Assembly (NCBI RefSeq): GCF_011075055.1
Contig: NW_025401103.1
Span: 434,001-498,000 of the forward strand
Direction of reading: 5' to 3'
Source of the DNA: Mangifera indica
Taxonomy: Eukaryota > Streptophyta > Magnoliopsida > Sapindales > Anacardiaceae
DNA length: 64,000 nucleotides
Positions 45,348-55,369 of the stretch are shown in pieces. A model generated the notes under the pieces. The model made no database searches. It saw nothing but the letters and a program-made list of their open reading frames with translations, and was not told the origin of the DNA. A program made the translations under genes and the position numbers. The number at the start of each line of letters is the position of its first letter. Within the stretch, counting starts at the first letter, position 1.

Positions 45348-46191
45348 TGACACAAACCTTGACAGTTTGACGCAATACCCAACACTCAAGAAGATATTTC
45401 CCTGGGATTGAATCGATTTCGTCACGTAATTAAACCTTAACCCGAATCGATATGGAATCGAACGAACCTTGGTATCATGATTGGTTAATGCCACAAGATG
45501 AATCTTGATAAGTTCAAAGATTGTAAGTGCAACAGTAAGCAATCTATTTGTGAAAGTCTGCCAAAAGTTTTATGAAAGTTAGCCAAAAGATTTATTCATC
45601 ATGAAAATTTGAGTTTATATAGTACATTGTCAACTTAACCCTAAACTACGCATGACCAAATAGACTTCAAACTTCCCAAGCCCATTACCTAATTAACTAC
45701 CTAAAACACTAATTAAATTAAAAGAAACTGTGTTAATTGGGCTCAATAAAGTCTAGCCTGGTCACAAACAAGATCACAATCATAAAAATCGAAAATCCTA
45801 AATTTGGTAAAATAAAAACTATGTAATACACACTGAAATAGTTTTATGTGGGGCTCCAAATTGGACATAACTAGTAAAGTAGGTTTTAGTCATAGAGCTT
45901 GAAACGAGCTTTGTATTGATATATTACAAGCCCCGTAACTCCTTTCGGATAAAAAATTATGGTCGTTCAAAGTATGTCTACGTATAAGCTCAAACCTGAA
46001 TCAAGTTGACCTCTTAGTTAGCTTCTTCAAGCATCCAATCGTCCTTGAGTGAGTTGGTTTTAGTCTCTAAGCCCTCCACGAGCCTAAATAAGGCCTGTTG
46101 CATCTTCTTAGCTCTGCTTCTCGTAATTGGCCTAACTAGAATGTGTAACAGATCCTCTTGATGGGTTGATGCTCATACGATGTCTCCATCA
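45348..46191 (-). repeat. 3' LTR of CRM-c
   Basis: An 844-base LTR, TGATGGAGACATCG...TTTGTGTCA on the minus strand, homologous to the solo LTR split by Tekay-2. Positions 45681-45710 carry the unoccupied equivalent of the Tekay-2 target site. The CRM-c polyprotein frame runs about 19 bases into this LTR before its stop at 46173-46175. Confidence 0.85.
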
Positions 46192-47480
46192 TTCTGTCCC
46201 TCTTGAGAAGGATTTGTCCTCAAATCTGCATCATCAAAAGAAGATAGGTCAGAAACATTAAAAGTAGCACTTATATTATACTTACCTGGAAGATCCAATC
46301 TATAAGCATTATCGTTAATCCACTCGAGTAATTGAAATAGACCATCACCCCTTGGATGTAACTTAGATTTATATTGGGATAGAAACCGTTCCTTTCGCAT
46401 GTGCACCCAAACCTAATCACCAGGTTGGAAGACTATCTTGTGTCTTCCTTTGTTAGCTTGTTTGGCATATTGTTTAGTTCTCCTCTCAATATTTTGCCTA
46501 ACTTTCTCATGAAACTGTCGAGCTAACTCTGCCTTCATTTTGCCGTCTAAACTGGTACATTCCTCAATAGGTAAAGTTAACAAGTCCAAAAGTGTTAGTG
46601 GATTAAAACCATAAATAACTTTAAAAGGTGAATAACCAGTAGATGTATGCATAACCCTATTATATGCAAATTCTACATGTGGCAAGTTATCCTTCCAAGT
46701 TCCCAAGTTCTTTTCTAATACATGTAATAATTGAGATAAAGTTTTATTGACTACCTCTATTTATCCATCTGTCTGTGGGTGACACGTTGTAGAAAATAGT
46801 AGTTTAGTACCTAAATTACCCCATAATACCTTCCAAAACTAGCTTAAGAACTTCACATCACGATCGGATACAATACTCCTTGGAACTTCATACAAACGCA
46901 CGATCTCCCTGAAAAACAGACCAGCAATGTAAGTTGCATCATCAATTTTACGACATGGATTAAAGTGTGCCATTTTTGAAAACCTATCAACTATGACAAA
47001 AACCAAATCACTACCCTTCCTAGACCTAGGTAACCCTAAAACAAAGTCTATAGAAATATCCTCCTAAGGTACAGTAGGAATAGCTAAAGGTGTATATAAA
47101 CCATGGGGTAAGACTCTAGACTTGGCCTGTTTACACTTGATACAACGAGTACAAATACACTTTACATCTCGTTTCATTTGTGGACAAAAGAAATGCTCTT
47201 ATAGTATATCTAAAGTCTTAGCTATACCAAAATGACCTATTAATCCACCCTCATGTGTTTCCCTCATAAGCAATTCACGCAAAGAACTCATAGGCATACA
47301 CAATCTATTTTCTCGAAATAAATAACTATTATCTCTATAAAACTTACCAAATGCAGTTTTCTCACAAGCTTCAAAAATACTGAAAAAGTCAGAATCATTT
47401 ACATACAAATCCTTTATATACTCAAAACCAAGTAACTTAGTATCTAAAGTTGAGATTAGAGTATACCTGCGAGATAACGC
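46173..47480 (-). pseudogene. CRM-c integrase (broken)
   Basis: Zinc-binding region: [20 protein letters not shown] (open piece 47199-47573). The core is recognisable in broken frames from 47150 to 46710: [17 protein letters not shown] near 46960, then the second Asp and Glu regions near 46870 and 46780. Then open 46413-46706: LPHVEFAYNRVMHTSTGYSP, VIYGFNPLTLLDLLTLPIEE. The C-terminal piece 46173-46406 reads HMRKERFLSQYKSKLHPRGD, LLEWINDNAYRLDLPGKYNI and ATFNVSDLSSFDDADLR, ending QNDGDIV inside the LTR. No chromodomain is visible. Several stops. Confidence 0.82.
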
Positions 47481-47900
47481 ATCTGCCACAAAATTTTCCT
47501 TACCTTGCTTGTAATGAATGACATAAGGAAAAGTTTCAATGTATTCAACACACCTTGCATGTCGCTTGTTCAACTTACCTTGTCCCTTTAAATGTTTTAG
47601 GGACTCATGATCTATCCTGATGACGAACTCGCATGGCCAAAGGTAATGCTACCATGTCTTTAATGCTCTTAGCAAAGTGTACAACTCTTTGTCATAAGTA
47701 GGGTACTTTAAAGTAGGCCTGTTGAGTTTCTCACTAAAATATGCTATGAGCTTATTTTCCTACATCAAAACAGCTCCAATAAATATACCTGAAGCATCAC
47801 ACTCAAGTTCAAATGGTTTAGAAAAACCAGGCAAAACAAGTAAAGGTGCAGAACTTAACTTATTCTTGATTAATGTAGATGCACGCTCTTGTTCTTCACC
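47481..47900 (-). pseudogene. CRM-c RNase H
   Basis: The minus-strand RNase H spans the start ([18 protein letters not shown] near 47790), the [22 protein letters not shown] block near 47690, [19 protein letters not shown] near 47600, and [20 protein letters not shown] (open from 47573). One or two stops occur before 47573. The [17 protein letters not shown] block is read antisense to the plus ORF at 47722-47982, which is an artefact. Confidence 0.75.
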
Positions 47901-48870
47901 TTACCTAAACCCTACATTCTTTTTAATAACTTCAGTTAGTGGTGTTGCTAGTGTACTAAAGTCTCGTACAAATCTCTTATAAAAACTAGCTAAACCATGG
48001 AAACTCCTAACCTCAGTTATGGAAGTAGGCATCGACCATTCTCGGATAGCCTTAACCTTCTCCTCATCTACCTTAATCCCCTTAGATGACACCACAAATC
48101 CTAGGAACACAACTTGGTCCGTGCAAAAGGAACATTTCTTAAGATTACCAAATAACCTCTTTTTCCTAAGCACAAGCAAAACATCACACATATGTCCTAT
48201 ATGTTCATCTAGACTATGACTATAAATAAGAATATCATCAAAATAAATGACTACAAACTTGTTAATAAATGCACACAAGACATGGTTCATTAATCTCATA
48301 AATGTACTAGGCACGTTAGTAAGCCCAAATGGCATTACCAACCATTCAGATAGTCCATGCTTGGTTTTAAAAGCAGTTTTCTATTCATTGCCTTGTTTCA
48401 TCCTAATCTAATGATACCCACTTTTCAAATCATTTTTTGAAAAGATACATGATCCATGCAACTCATCAAGCATATCATCTAACTTAGGTATAAGATAGCG
48501 GTACTTTATAGTGATTTTGTTGATGGATCAATAGTTAACACACATTCTCTACGTCTCATCCTTCTTAGGCACTAGAATCACTGGTACGACACATGGACTC
48601 ACGCTCTCTCTCATGTAACCCTTCTTCATCAACTTCTCTACTTGCCTTCGAAACTCCTTTGTCTTCTTAAGATTACTTTTATAGGCTGGTCGGTTAGGTA
48701 TCACTGCTCCAGGTATGAAGTCGATCTAGTACTTAATCCCATGAATTAGAGGTAGTCCATCGGGAATCTCTTCAGGGAATACATTTTCAAACTCCTACAA
48801 AAGAGAAACAAATACATTAGAAAGAGAATTGTCAACGTTTGTGAAAGAAAAAAAACTTTCCTTGTAAACT
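47901..48870 (-). pseudogene. CRM-c reverse transcriptase (broken)
   Basis: Fingers and palm are recognisable from about 48800: [69 protein letters not shown] and [11 protein letters not shown] (Asn before Asp). The open piece 47901-48341 holds [40 protein letters not shown] (YFDD at 48234-48245) and [20 protein letters not shown], then [20 protein letters not shown]. About five stops lie in the N-terminal half. Confidence 0.83.
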
Positions 48871-49441
48871 AACAATAATGGATAGTGTTTAGTCACAAGG
48901 GCAGTCCTCACTTCACTCATCTTCCCATAAAAACTCTTTTTTTTTTTTACTCTTTATTTTCTCTCTTGTTTTTTCTCTCATGGCTGAATTGCTTACCCTA
49001 TTTTTCCTCTCCCCTCTTTTTGGCCTTATTTTTTCTTCGCTCATCCTCATTCACATTGTCTCTCTTTTTGTTTTCACTCTCACTTTCTTTTCTCTTTTCA
49101 TTCATCTTTCTTTTTCTCACTTGATCCTCATAAACCTGTTTTGGTGACAATGCTACAAGTGTGATGAGTTTATTGCTCATCATGAAAGAATATCTATTCT
49201 TAAATCCGTCATGTGTCACCTTTCTATCATACTGTCATGGTCTCCCTAACAAAATGTGTTCACCATGCATGGGTACTACATCACACAACACTTTATCTTA
49301 ATACCTACCCACAGACAAAACCACCACTACTTGCTTATTCACCCTAATTTCTCCAAAGTCATTCAACCACTGAAGCTTATAAGGTCTAAGGTGTTTCATT
49401 GTGGTTAAACTAAGTTTTTCTATAAGTTCGGTATTGGCTAC
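48871..49441 (-). pseudogene. CRM-c protease end and basic linker
   Basis: Minus-strand readings NTELIEKLSLTTMKHLRPYK, EIRVNKQVVVVLSVGRY and VLCDVVPMHGEHILLGRP are the protease C-terminal half; after a stop, VTHDGFKNRYSFMMSNKLIT leads into a Lys/Glu/Asn-rich linker (48998-49219). The catalytic triad should lie just beyond 49441, but a TRG LTR begins there, so the N-terminal part of the protease and all of gag are missing. The CT-rich plus-strand ORF 48885-49124 is the complement of the linker. Confidence 0.75.
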
Positions 49442-50434
49442 TAGTGCATTTCCATCAAGACAATGCAACAACACATAAACTCAATTCTTGAAGTTACTAT
49501 TCATTTAGCACAGTAACAATTTGTCTTCAATTTTATCCAATCAAATGATCTCCAAATCATGCAAATTATATATCATTGAAAAAAGCATTCAAAGAGCTTT
49601 CTAACAGTATATAATGTCAACCACAACTCAATCAACAAGGCATTCAAAACTAGCTTCAAATTGTGCTGACAAAAACTAGAAATGGCAAAATCACACACTG
49701 TAAACAGTACCCAAGGCATACAACACACATTCAAGTCTTCACACTTTGGATTTCAAGGGTAACAAGAAAAATAATCAACGCATAAAGGAAAGTTCCACCA
49801 ACCTTGGGATCTTCCACCACCAATCTTTCACCAAGAATGATTGGATAAAAGAAATGAGAAAAAAAAGCCAACAAAGCTTTTTTTAAGTTTTCATTCAAAA
49901 AATAAAAACCAACCTATTACAAATGAAGATCCACCCCTTTATATAGGAGGCATGAATGACAATGACATAATATTTCCCGCAAAAGTCAACTAAAATGGCA
50001 TGAATTAAGCTAAGTGATTCATTATAAACCAAGCCCATACATAGTAATTAACTAAAGACAAAAGTTAGTTGTTTTTTCGTTAACTTTAGGAATGATGTTT
50101 CCTAACTAAAACAACCAAATTCTAATTTAGTTCTAATATAACTAAAAACCAATTTTGGGCTCTTTGGGCTTCTCAAAATGATGCTTGGATGTTTGGGTCA
50201 TTGATAAACTTCCAAAATCACACTTTTGGATCAATTGGAGTAAGCTATTCACTTGGACCTTGGGTGCATACAATGAGACTATACCCAAAAGTGGTTTTAG
50301 GCCAAAATTGAATGTGTTATGCTTCCTTTGGCTTGGGATTTGCTAGAACTTTACTCTTCTTGGCTTCAAAGGCTGCATGGAGACTTGAGGATGGCTTGGA
50401 ACCTAAAAATGACAATGGAGTAGCGTATACATCA
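49442..50434 (-). repeat. TRG 3' LTR (copy L7)
   Basis: A complete 993-base LTR on the minus strand, TGATGTATACGCTACTCC to GGAAATGCACTA. Upstream is a purine tract (AGGGGAGGA, complement of 50435-50443) and the coding end of the TRG unit, so it is that unit's 3' LTR. The polyprotein frame continues 118 bases into it. Confidence 0.9.
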
Positions 50435-52170
50435 TCCTCCCCTGTTTGAGAAGGATTTGTCTTCAAATCCTCAAGATGGTTATCCTCCACTTGTTGACCA
50501 TTCATAAACAAGCCCTCTTTCTTGACTTCTTTTCCCTTAATAGCTTTATGAACTTGTTGTGGACTAAGAAGAGTTAAAGTGATAGTCTTGCCATTGAATT
50601 TAAAGGAGTAAGTGTTCTTCTTGCCATCATGTTTCACTTCTTTATCAAATTGCCAAGGTCTTCCTAATAACAAGTGACAAACATCCATAGGAATCACATC
50701 ACACAAAATCTTACCATTATAATGATTGCCAATGGAGAAGAAAATAAGCACTTGCCTTGCAACTTGTAGGCTAGTTCCATTACTCAACCATTATAGTCTG
50801 TATGGTTGAGGATGTGATATGGTGGATAACCCAAGTTTGTCTACTAAGGTGGATGAGACCACATTTACATAACTCCCACTATCAATAATTAAAGAACACA
50901 CTGTACCTCCAATAATGCACCTTATTTGAAAATGTGGAGTCTTTGCTCCTCATGAGGAAAAGGCTTGGCATGCAAAACTCTCCTAATAACTAGCAACTCT
51001 TTTTCATCAGCTCCTTGTAGAATTTCTTCTTTTTCCTTGTTGGCTTCATCACTTTCATGGTTGGAAACTTCATTCTCTTCTTCTTCTTAAAGAGAGTCCT
51101 CAATTGTTTGTATCTCTATCAAGGATAAAACTCTCCTATTAGGGCATTCAACTTGGAAGTGTCTATAGCCTTAGCATTTAAAACACTTTTTGTTAGAGAG
51201 GTTAGTCTTCACTATTTAGGTTTGTCCTTAGTTGGTTCTACCACTTTTTCCTTGCCTCCCTTCTTAAAAGAAGAATCAGTAGCATTTGTGTAAGATGGGG
51301 AACCTTTATAGAAGGTAGTTCCTTTGGTAAAAGATGTGTTTTTGTTAATTAATGTCTCTTTAGAGAATGACCTGGAAACCATAGGCCTCATGGCCTCTTT
51401 TGCTTCTCCACTTTAATAGCCAACTTACATACATCTTCAAAAGTGCAATATGGTTGCAACTCTACCATATAAGCAATGTCTTGATTCAATCCTCCAATAA
51501 ATCTTGCAATGGTTTGCTCCCTTACTTTTGACAGCTCACTCCTCATCAATAGCTTCTTAAATTCTCTTATATATTGTTCAACGCTATCATTTCCTTGCTT
51601 GAGAGTGTGTAATTTGAGATAAAGGTCTTGCTTCTGATTATCGAAAAGAAATCTCCTTTTCATAAGCTTCTTAAGTTTCTCCCAAGATCTAACTTTCTCT
51701 TTACCATCCCTTTTTTTTTTTTTTTAAATTTTCCCACCATAAAGAAGCATAGTATTTAATTTTTAGGGTGGCTATTTTGCACTTTTTCTTATTTGAATAG
51801 CCTTTGTACTCAAAAACCCTTTGTGTAGCATGCAACCAATCAACAAAATCATTCGGATCCATACTACCCTTAAATTTCAGAATTTTAATTTTCAATCCCC
51901 TATCATCATCCTTATTTCTCTTAGGTGCCCTTTTTTCTTATTCTTCACTTGAATCATCATGAAGCATCAATTCCTCCTTAGTATGTCTAGGAGGACGAGG
52001 GGAAGGTCTAATATGTCTTCTTGGGTGATGTAGTTAGGTTGGGTGAGATGGAAGAAAGGGTATTTGGCTTTGTGTTGAAGTTTGATAAGGGTGCCTGGCT
52101 TTGAGTAAGGGTCAAGTCTCTCATCATTTGCATCATTTAATTCAATTGGTCCTTAATGGCCTTAAGTTCT
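50317..52170 (-). pseudogene. TRG copy 2: gag-protease polyprotein, tail encoded in the LTR
   Basis: The best TRG coding region. Capsid: ILKFKGSMDPNDFVDWLHAT, IKYYASLWWENLKKK, a frame break in a poly-T run at about 51710, then open 51388-51663 (MKRRFLFDNQKQDLYLKLHT, SVEQYIREFKKLLMRSELSK, ARFIGGLNQDIAYMVELQPY). The nucleocapsid near 51180 keeps CFKC. The protease near 50880 has a Ser-Gly in a VCSLIIDSGSY-like block. The last piece, open 50317-50787, reads SIGNHYNGKILCDVIPMDVC, TYSFKFNGKTITLTLLSPQQ, HLEDLKTNPSQTGEDDVYAT, then LSFLGSKPSSSLHAAFEAKK and ends KPKEA inside the LTR. No RT or integrase. The gag start and 5' LTR are lost at 52170. Confidence 0.83.
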
Positions 52171-52237
52171 TGATGCATACATGGGTCCTTCTCCATTTTT
52201 TAGCTTCATATCTTCCTCAAGTCACCATGCCACCCAA
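52171..52237 (+). repeat. 67-base tip of a TRG LTR in opposite orientation (copy L8)
   Basis: TGATGCATACATGGGTCC to CATGCCACCC matches the first 67 bases of the solo LTR at 9165, in plus orientation, although the adjoining TRG gag is on the minus strand. It abuts the CRM-b LTR within a few bases. Probably the product of an inversion or a template switch. Confidence 0.8.
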
Positions 52238-52241
52238 TGAT

Positions 52242-52744
52242 AAAGAACCCGCTAGGTGACCTGCCCTAGGAACTCTTAAATCAATTCGTTATACGCACCT
52301 TAGAAAAGCTAGAAAACAAATTTGATCAATCAAATTAAAACCCTAAGGAAACTAAGTCCTTAAAACCCTAATCTTAAGACGCCACAAAGGTTGATCACTC
52401 TTTTGATAAGTCAAGATGATGTATTCTTCCAAGAACACAAGAAAACAAAGCAAAGTTTGTTGAAAATACCTCAAAATTATTAATGATATGTTTATTTTTC
52501 GTTTTTCGTAGTTGTAGCCTTTATATAGGCATGTAATCATCATAATCCTAAACATAAAAGTCAAAGTAAAAAAACCCTAGCTAATATATCAAGACATGGG
52601 CCAACCTACAAGCCCAAATAAACCCAAGAAGTTATGTCTTTTACATGTATATTTAGCCTTAACTTAAAATCTAACAACCTAAACACCTAATCATTTTATT
52701 TAAGCCTTTCTTTAGCTTTGGCCATGTAGCCCGAAATTATATCA
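52242..52744 (-). repeat. 3' LTR of CRM-b copy 2
   Basis: About 503 bases between TGATAAAGAACCC and AATTATATCA (plus strand), with TG..CA-type ends, directly downstream of the CRM-b polyprotein end. It contains a TATA-like CCTATATAAAGG on the minus strand near 52515. The 178-base stub at 40865-41042 is the same LTR family. The 52352-52564 ORF within it is chance. Confidence 0.78.
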
Positions 52745-52757
52745 TGGACTCTAAGCT

Positions 52758-54060
52758 TTATTCTTCAAGTTCTAAGACTTGTCCATTATCTTGCACATAA
52801 AGATAAGTGATTATCCTTGGTGTAGCATTGGAAACTTCTAGAACAACCTCTTTGTCATGCATCTCCATGATTAAGCCTTGTAAAGCCTCTTTCATCTTCT
52901 TTGTCCTTGCTCTAGTCATTGAACCACCGATTCCTTGCAAAGGATCTTGGGAATACTTGCTTTGTTGCACTTGATCAGCACCTTGATCTTCATCATTCCC
53001 AACTCCTCGAAAGGATTCGTCCTCGAATCACCTACATCAAACAAAGATAAGTCAGCAACATTAAAATTAGTACTAACATTACCATAAGTGTTTGGCAAAT
53101 CTAGTTTATAGACATTGTCATTAATCCTTTCCAAGACTTGAAAAGGTCCATCTCCTCTAGGCTACAATTTGGACTTTCTTTGTGGGAGAAAACGTTCCTT
53201 TTTCATATGCACCCACACCCAATCACCAGGTTTAAAGACAACCTTCACACACCCCTTATTAGCTTGTATTGCATTTTGCTCGTTCTTCCATTCAATGTTA
53301 GCACGAACCTTGGCTTGTAAATCCTTCACAAAATCTGCCTTTTTCTTACCATCAATATTAACACATTCATTAGTAAGCAAAGGTAAAATATCCAAAAGAG
53401 TTAAAAGATTAAAGCCATAAACAACTTCAAAAGGTGAAAATGAAGTAGTAGAATGAATAGATCCATTATAAGCAAATTCAACACGTGGTAAACACTTCTC
53501 CCATTATTTTAAGTTCTTTTGAATGATAGCACGTAACAAAGTAGTGAGTGTCCTATTAACTACTTCAGTTTGTCCATCCATTTGAAAATGTGCAATAGTA
53601 GAAAATAAAAGTTTAGTTCCCAATTTATTCCATAAAGTGCGACACAAATGACTTAAAAACTTAACATCCCTGTCACTAACAATGGCTCTTGGCAGACCAT
53701 GCAAGCAAACCACTTTCTTAAAGAACAAATCAATAATATGTGTTGCATCATTGGTTTTAGAGCATGCAATAAAATGAGCCATTTTACTAAACCTATCAAC
53801 AACTACAAATATGTTGTCCTTACCACTTTGAGACCTCGATAATCCTAAGACAAAATCTATAGAAATATCAGTCCAAGGTTGGTTAGGTACAGGTAAAGGG
53901 GTATACAAGCCATGTTATTTGACCTTAGATTTTGCTTGCTTACATGTAATGCACTTATCACTAACAGATTGCACATCATGCTTCATATTAGGCTAATAAA
54001 AATGCTCACACAATATATCTAGAGTTTTTTGCACACCAAAGTGACCTATCAACCCACCCT
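52758..54060 (-). pseudogene. CRM-b copy 2 integrase and C-terminus (broken)
   Basis: Order on the minus strand: zinc-binding region with [15 protein letters not shown] near 54030 and CxxC near 53950; core, open 53504-53908 ([72 protein letters not shown]), with D,D,E all present; then VEFAYNGSIHSTTS-like near 53460; 53162-53395 (VFKPGDWVWVHMKKERFLPQ); 52916-53134 (MERINDNVYKLDLPNTYGNV, NFNVADLSLFDVGDSRTNPF); and the tail 52758-52970 (GSMTRARTKKMKEALQGLI, ending LELEE). It is closely similar to CRM-b copy 1 and supplies the C-terminus missing there. About five stops or frame changes. Confidence 0.83.
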
Positions 54061-54711
54061 CGTGAGTTTCCCTAACAAGCAACTCATGAATAGAACAAAT
54101 AGGCACACATAATATATCTCTCCTAAACAGAAATCCTTCATGCCTATAAAAATCACCAAACGCACACTTATCACATGCATTCCATACTTGGCCAAAATAA
54201 GAATCATTACAATATAAGTCCTTAAGTAATTCAAAACCAAGTAACTTAGTTTGCAAAGAAGTAAGTAATGCATACCTCCTAGACAATGTATCGGCAACAA
54301 TGTTTTCCTTTCCATGTTTGTACTTGATCACATAAGGAAACGTTTCGATGAACTCTAGCCATTTAGCATGTCTTTTATTAATCTTACCTTGAGATTTCAA
54401 GAACAATGCATAAAGTTCCTTGTCATAAGTGGGATAATTCAAGGCTGCCCTACTTAGCTTTTCATTAAAGTAAGCAATTGGTTTGGAATCTTATATCAAA
54501 ACAGCCCTTATTCCTATTCCAAATATGTCACATTCTACCTCAAAAATTTTATCAAAGTTAGGCAAACATAACAAAGGTACATTAGTAAGCTTCTCTTTCT
54601 AGGTATTGAAAGCCCGATCATGCACATCTTTTTACTTAAAAACAACATTCTTTTTAACAAGTTCATTCAAAGGTGCAACAATAGAACTAAAATTCTTTTT
54701 AACAAGTTCGT
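54061..54711 (-). pseudogene. CRM-b copy 2 RNase H (5' truncated)
   Basis: Open 53993-54442: [20 protein letters not shown] shows an internal deletion of about 40 codons relative to copy 1, then [40 protein letters not shown], a linker and the integrase start. Upstream (54443-54711) are decayed pieces of the RNase H start. The 54620-54711 segment contains a duplication of TTTTTAACAAGTTCATTCAA-like sequence next to the junction with the TRG LTR. RT, protease, gag and 5' LTR are absent. Confidence 0.78.
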
Positions 54712-55369
54712 TCAAGGTTTGCTGGCAAAACTAGAAATGGCAAAATCACACACTGTGAACAGTATTCAAGGCATACAACACATATTTAAGTCTTCACACT
54801 TTGGATTTCAGGGGTAACAAGAAAAATAACTAAGGCATAAAGGAAAGTTCCACCAACCTTGGGGTCTTCCACCAAGAATGATTGGATAAAAGAAATGAGA
54901 AAAAAAAGCCAACAAAGCTTTCTTCAAGTTTTCATTCAAAAAGCAAAAACCAACCTATTACAAATGAAGATCCACCCCTTTATATAGGAGGCATAGATGG
55001 CAATGATACAATATTTCCCACAAAAGTCAACTAAAATGACTTGAATTAAGCTAAGCTATTCATTCTAAACCAAACCCATACATAGTAATTAACTAAAGAC
55101 AAAAGTTAGTTGTTTTTTCCTTAAATTTAGGAATGATGTTTCCTAACTAAAACAACTAAATTCTAATTTAGTTCCAATGTAACTAAAAACCAATTTTGGG
55201 CTCTTTGGGCTTCTCAAAATGATGCTTGGACATTTGGGCCATTGATGGACTTTCAAAATCACACTTTGGATCAGTTGGAGCAAACTATTCACTTAGACCT
55301 TGGGTGCATGCAATGAGACTGTACCCAAAAGTGGTTTTGGGCCAAAATTGAATGTGTAATGCTTCCTTT
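54712..55369 (-). repeat. TRG LTR fragment (copy L9), cut by Sire-M
   Basis: Matches copies L6 and L7 from the GGTTTGCTGGCAAAAACT region to AATGCTTCCTTT, where the Sire-M LTR begins. The last ~270 bases of the LTR (at the left) are lost at the CRM-b junction. The first ~70-110 bases (at the right) probably lie beyond the window, on the far side of Sire-M. Confidence 0.85.
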
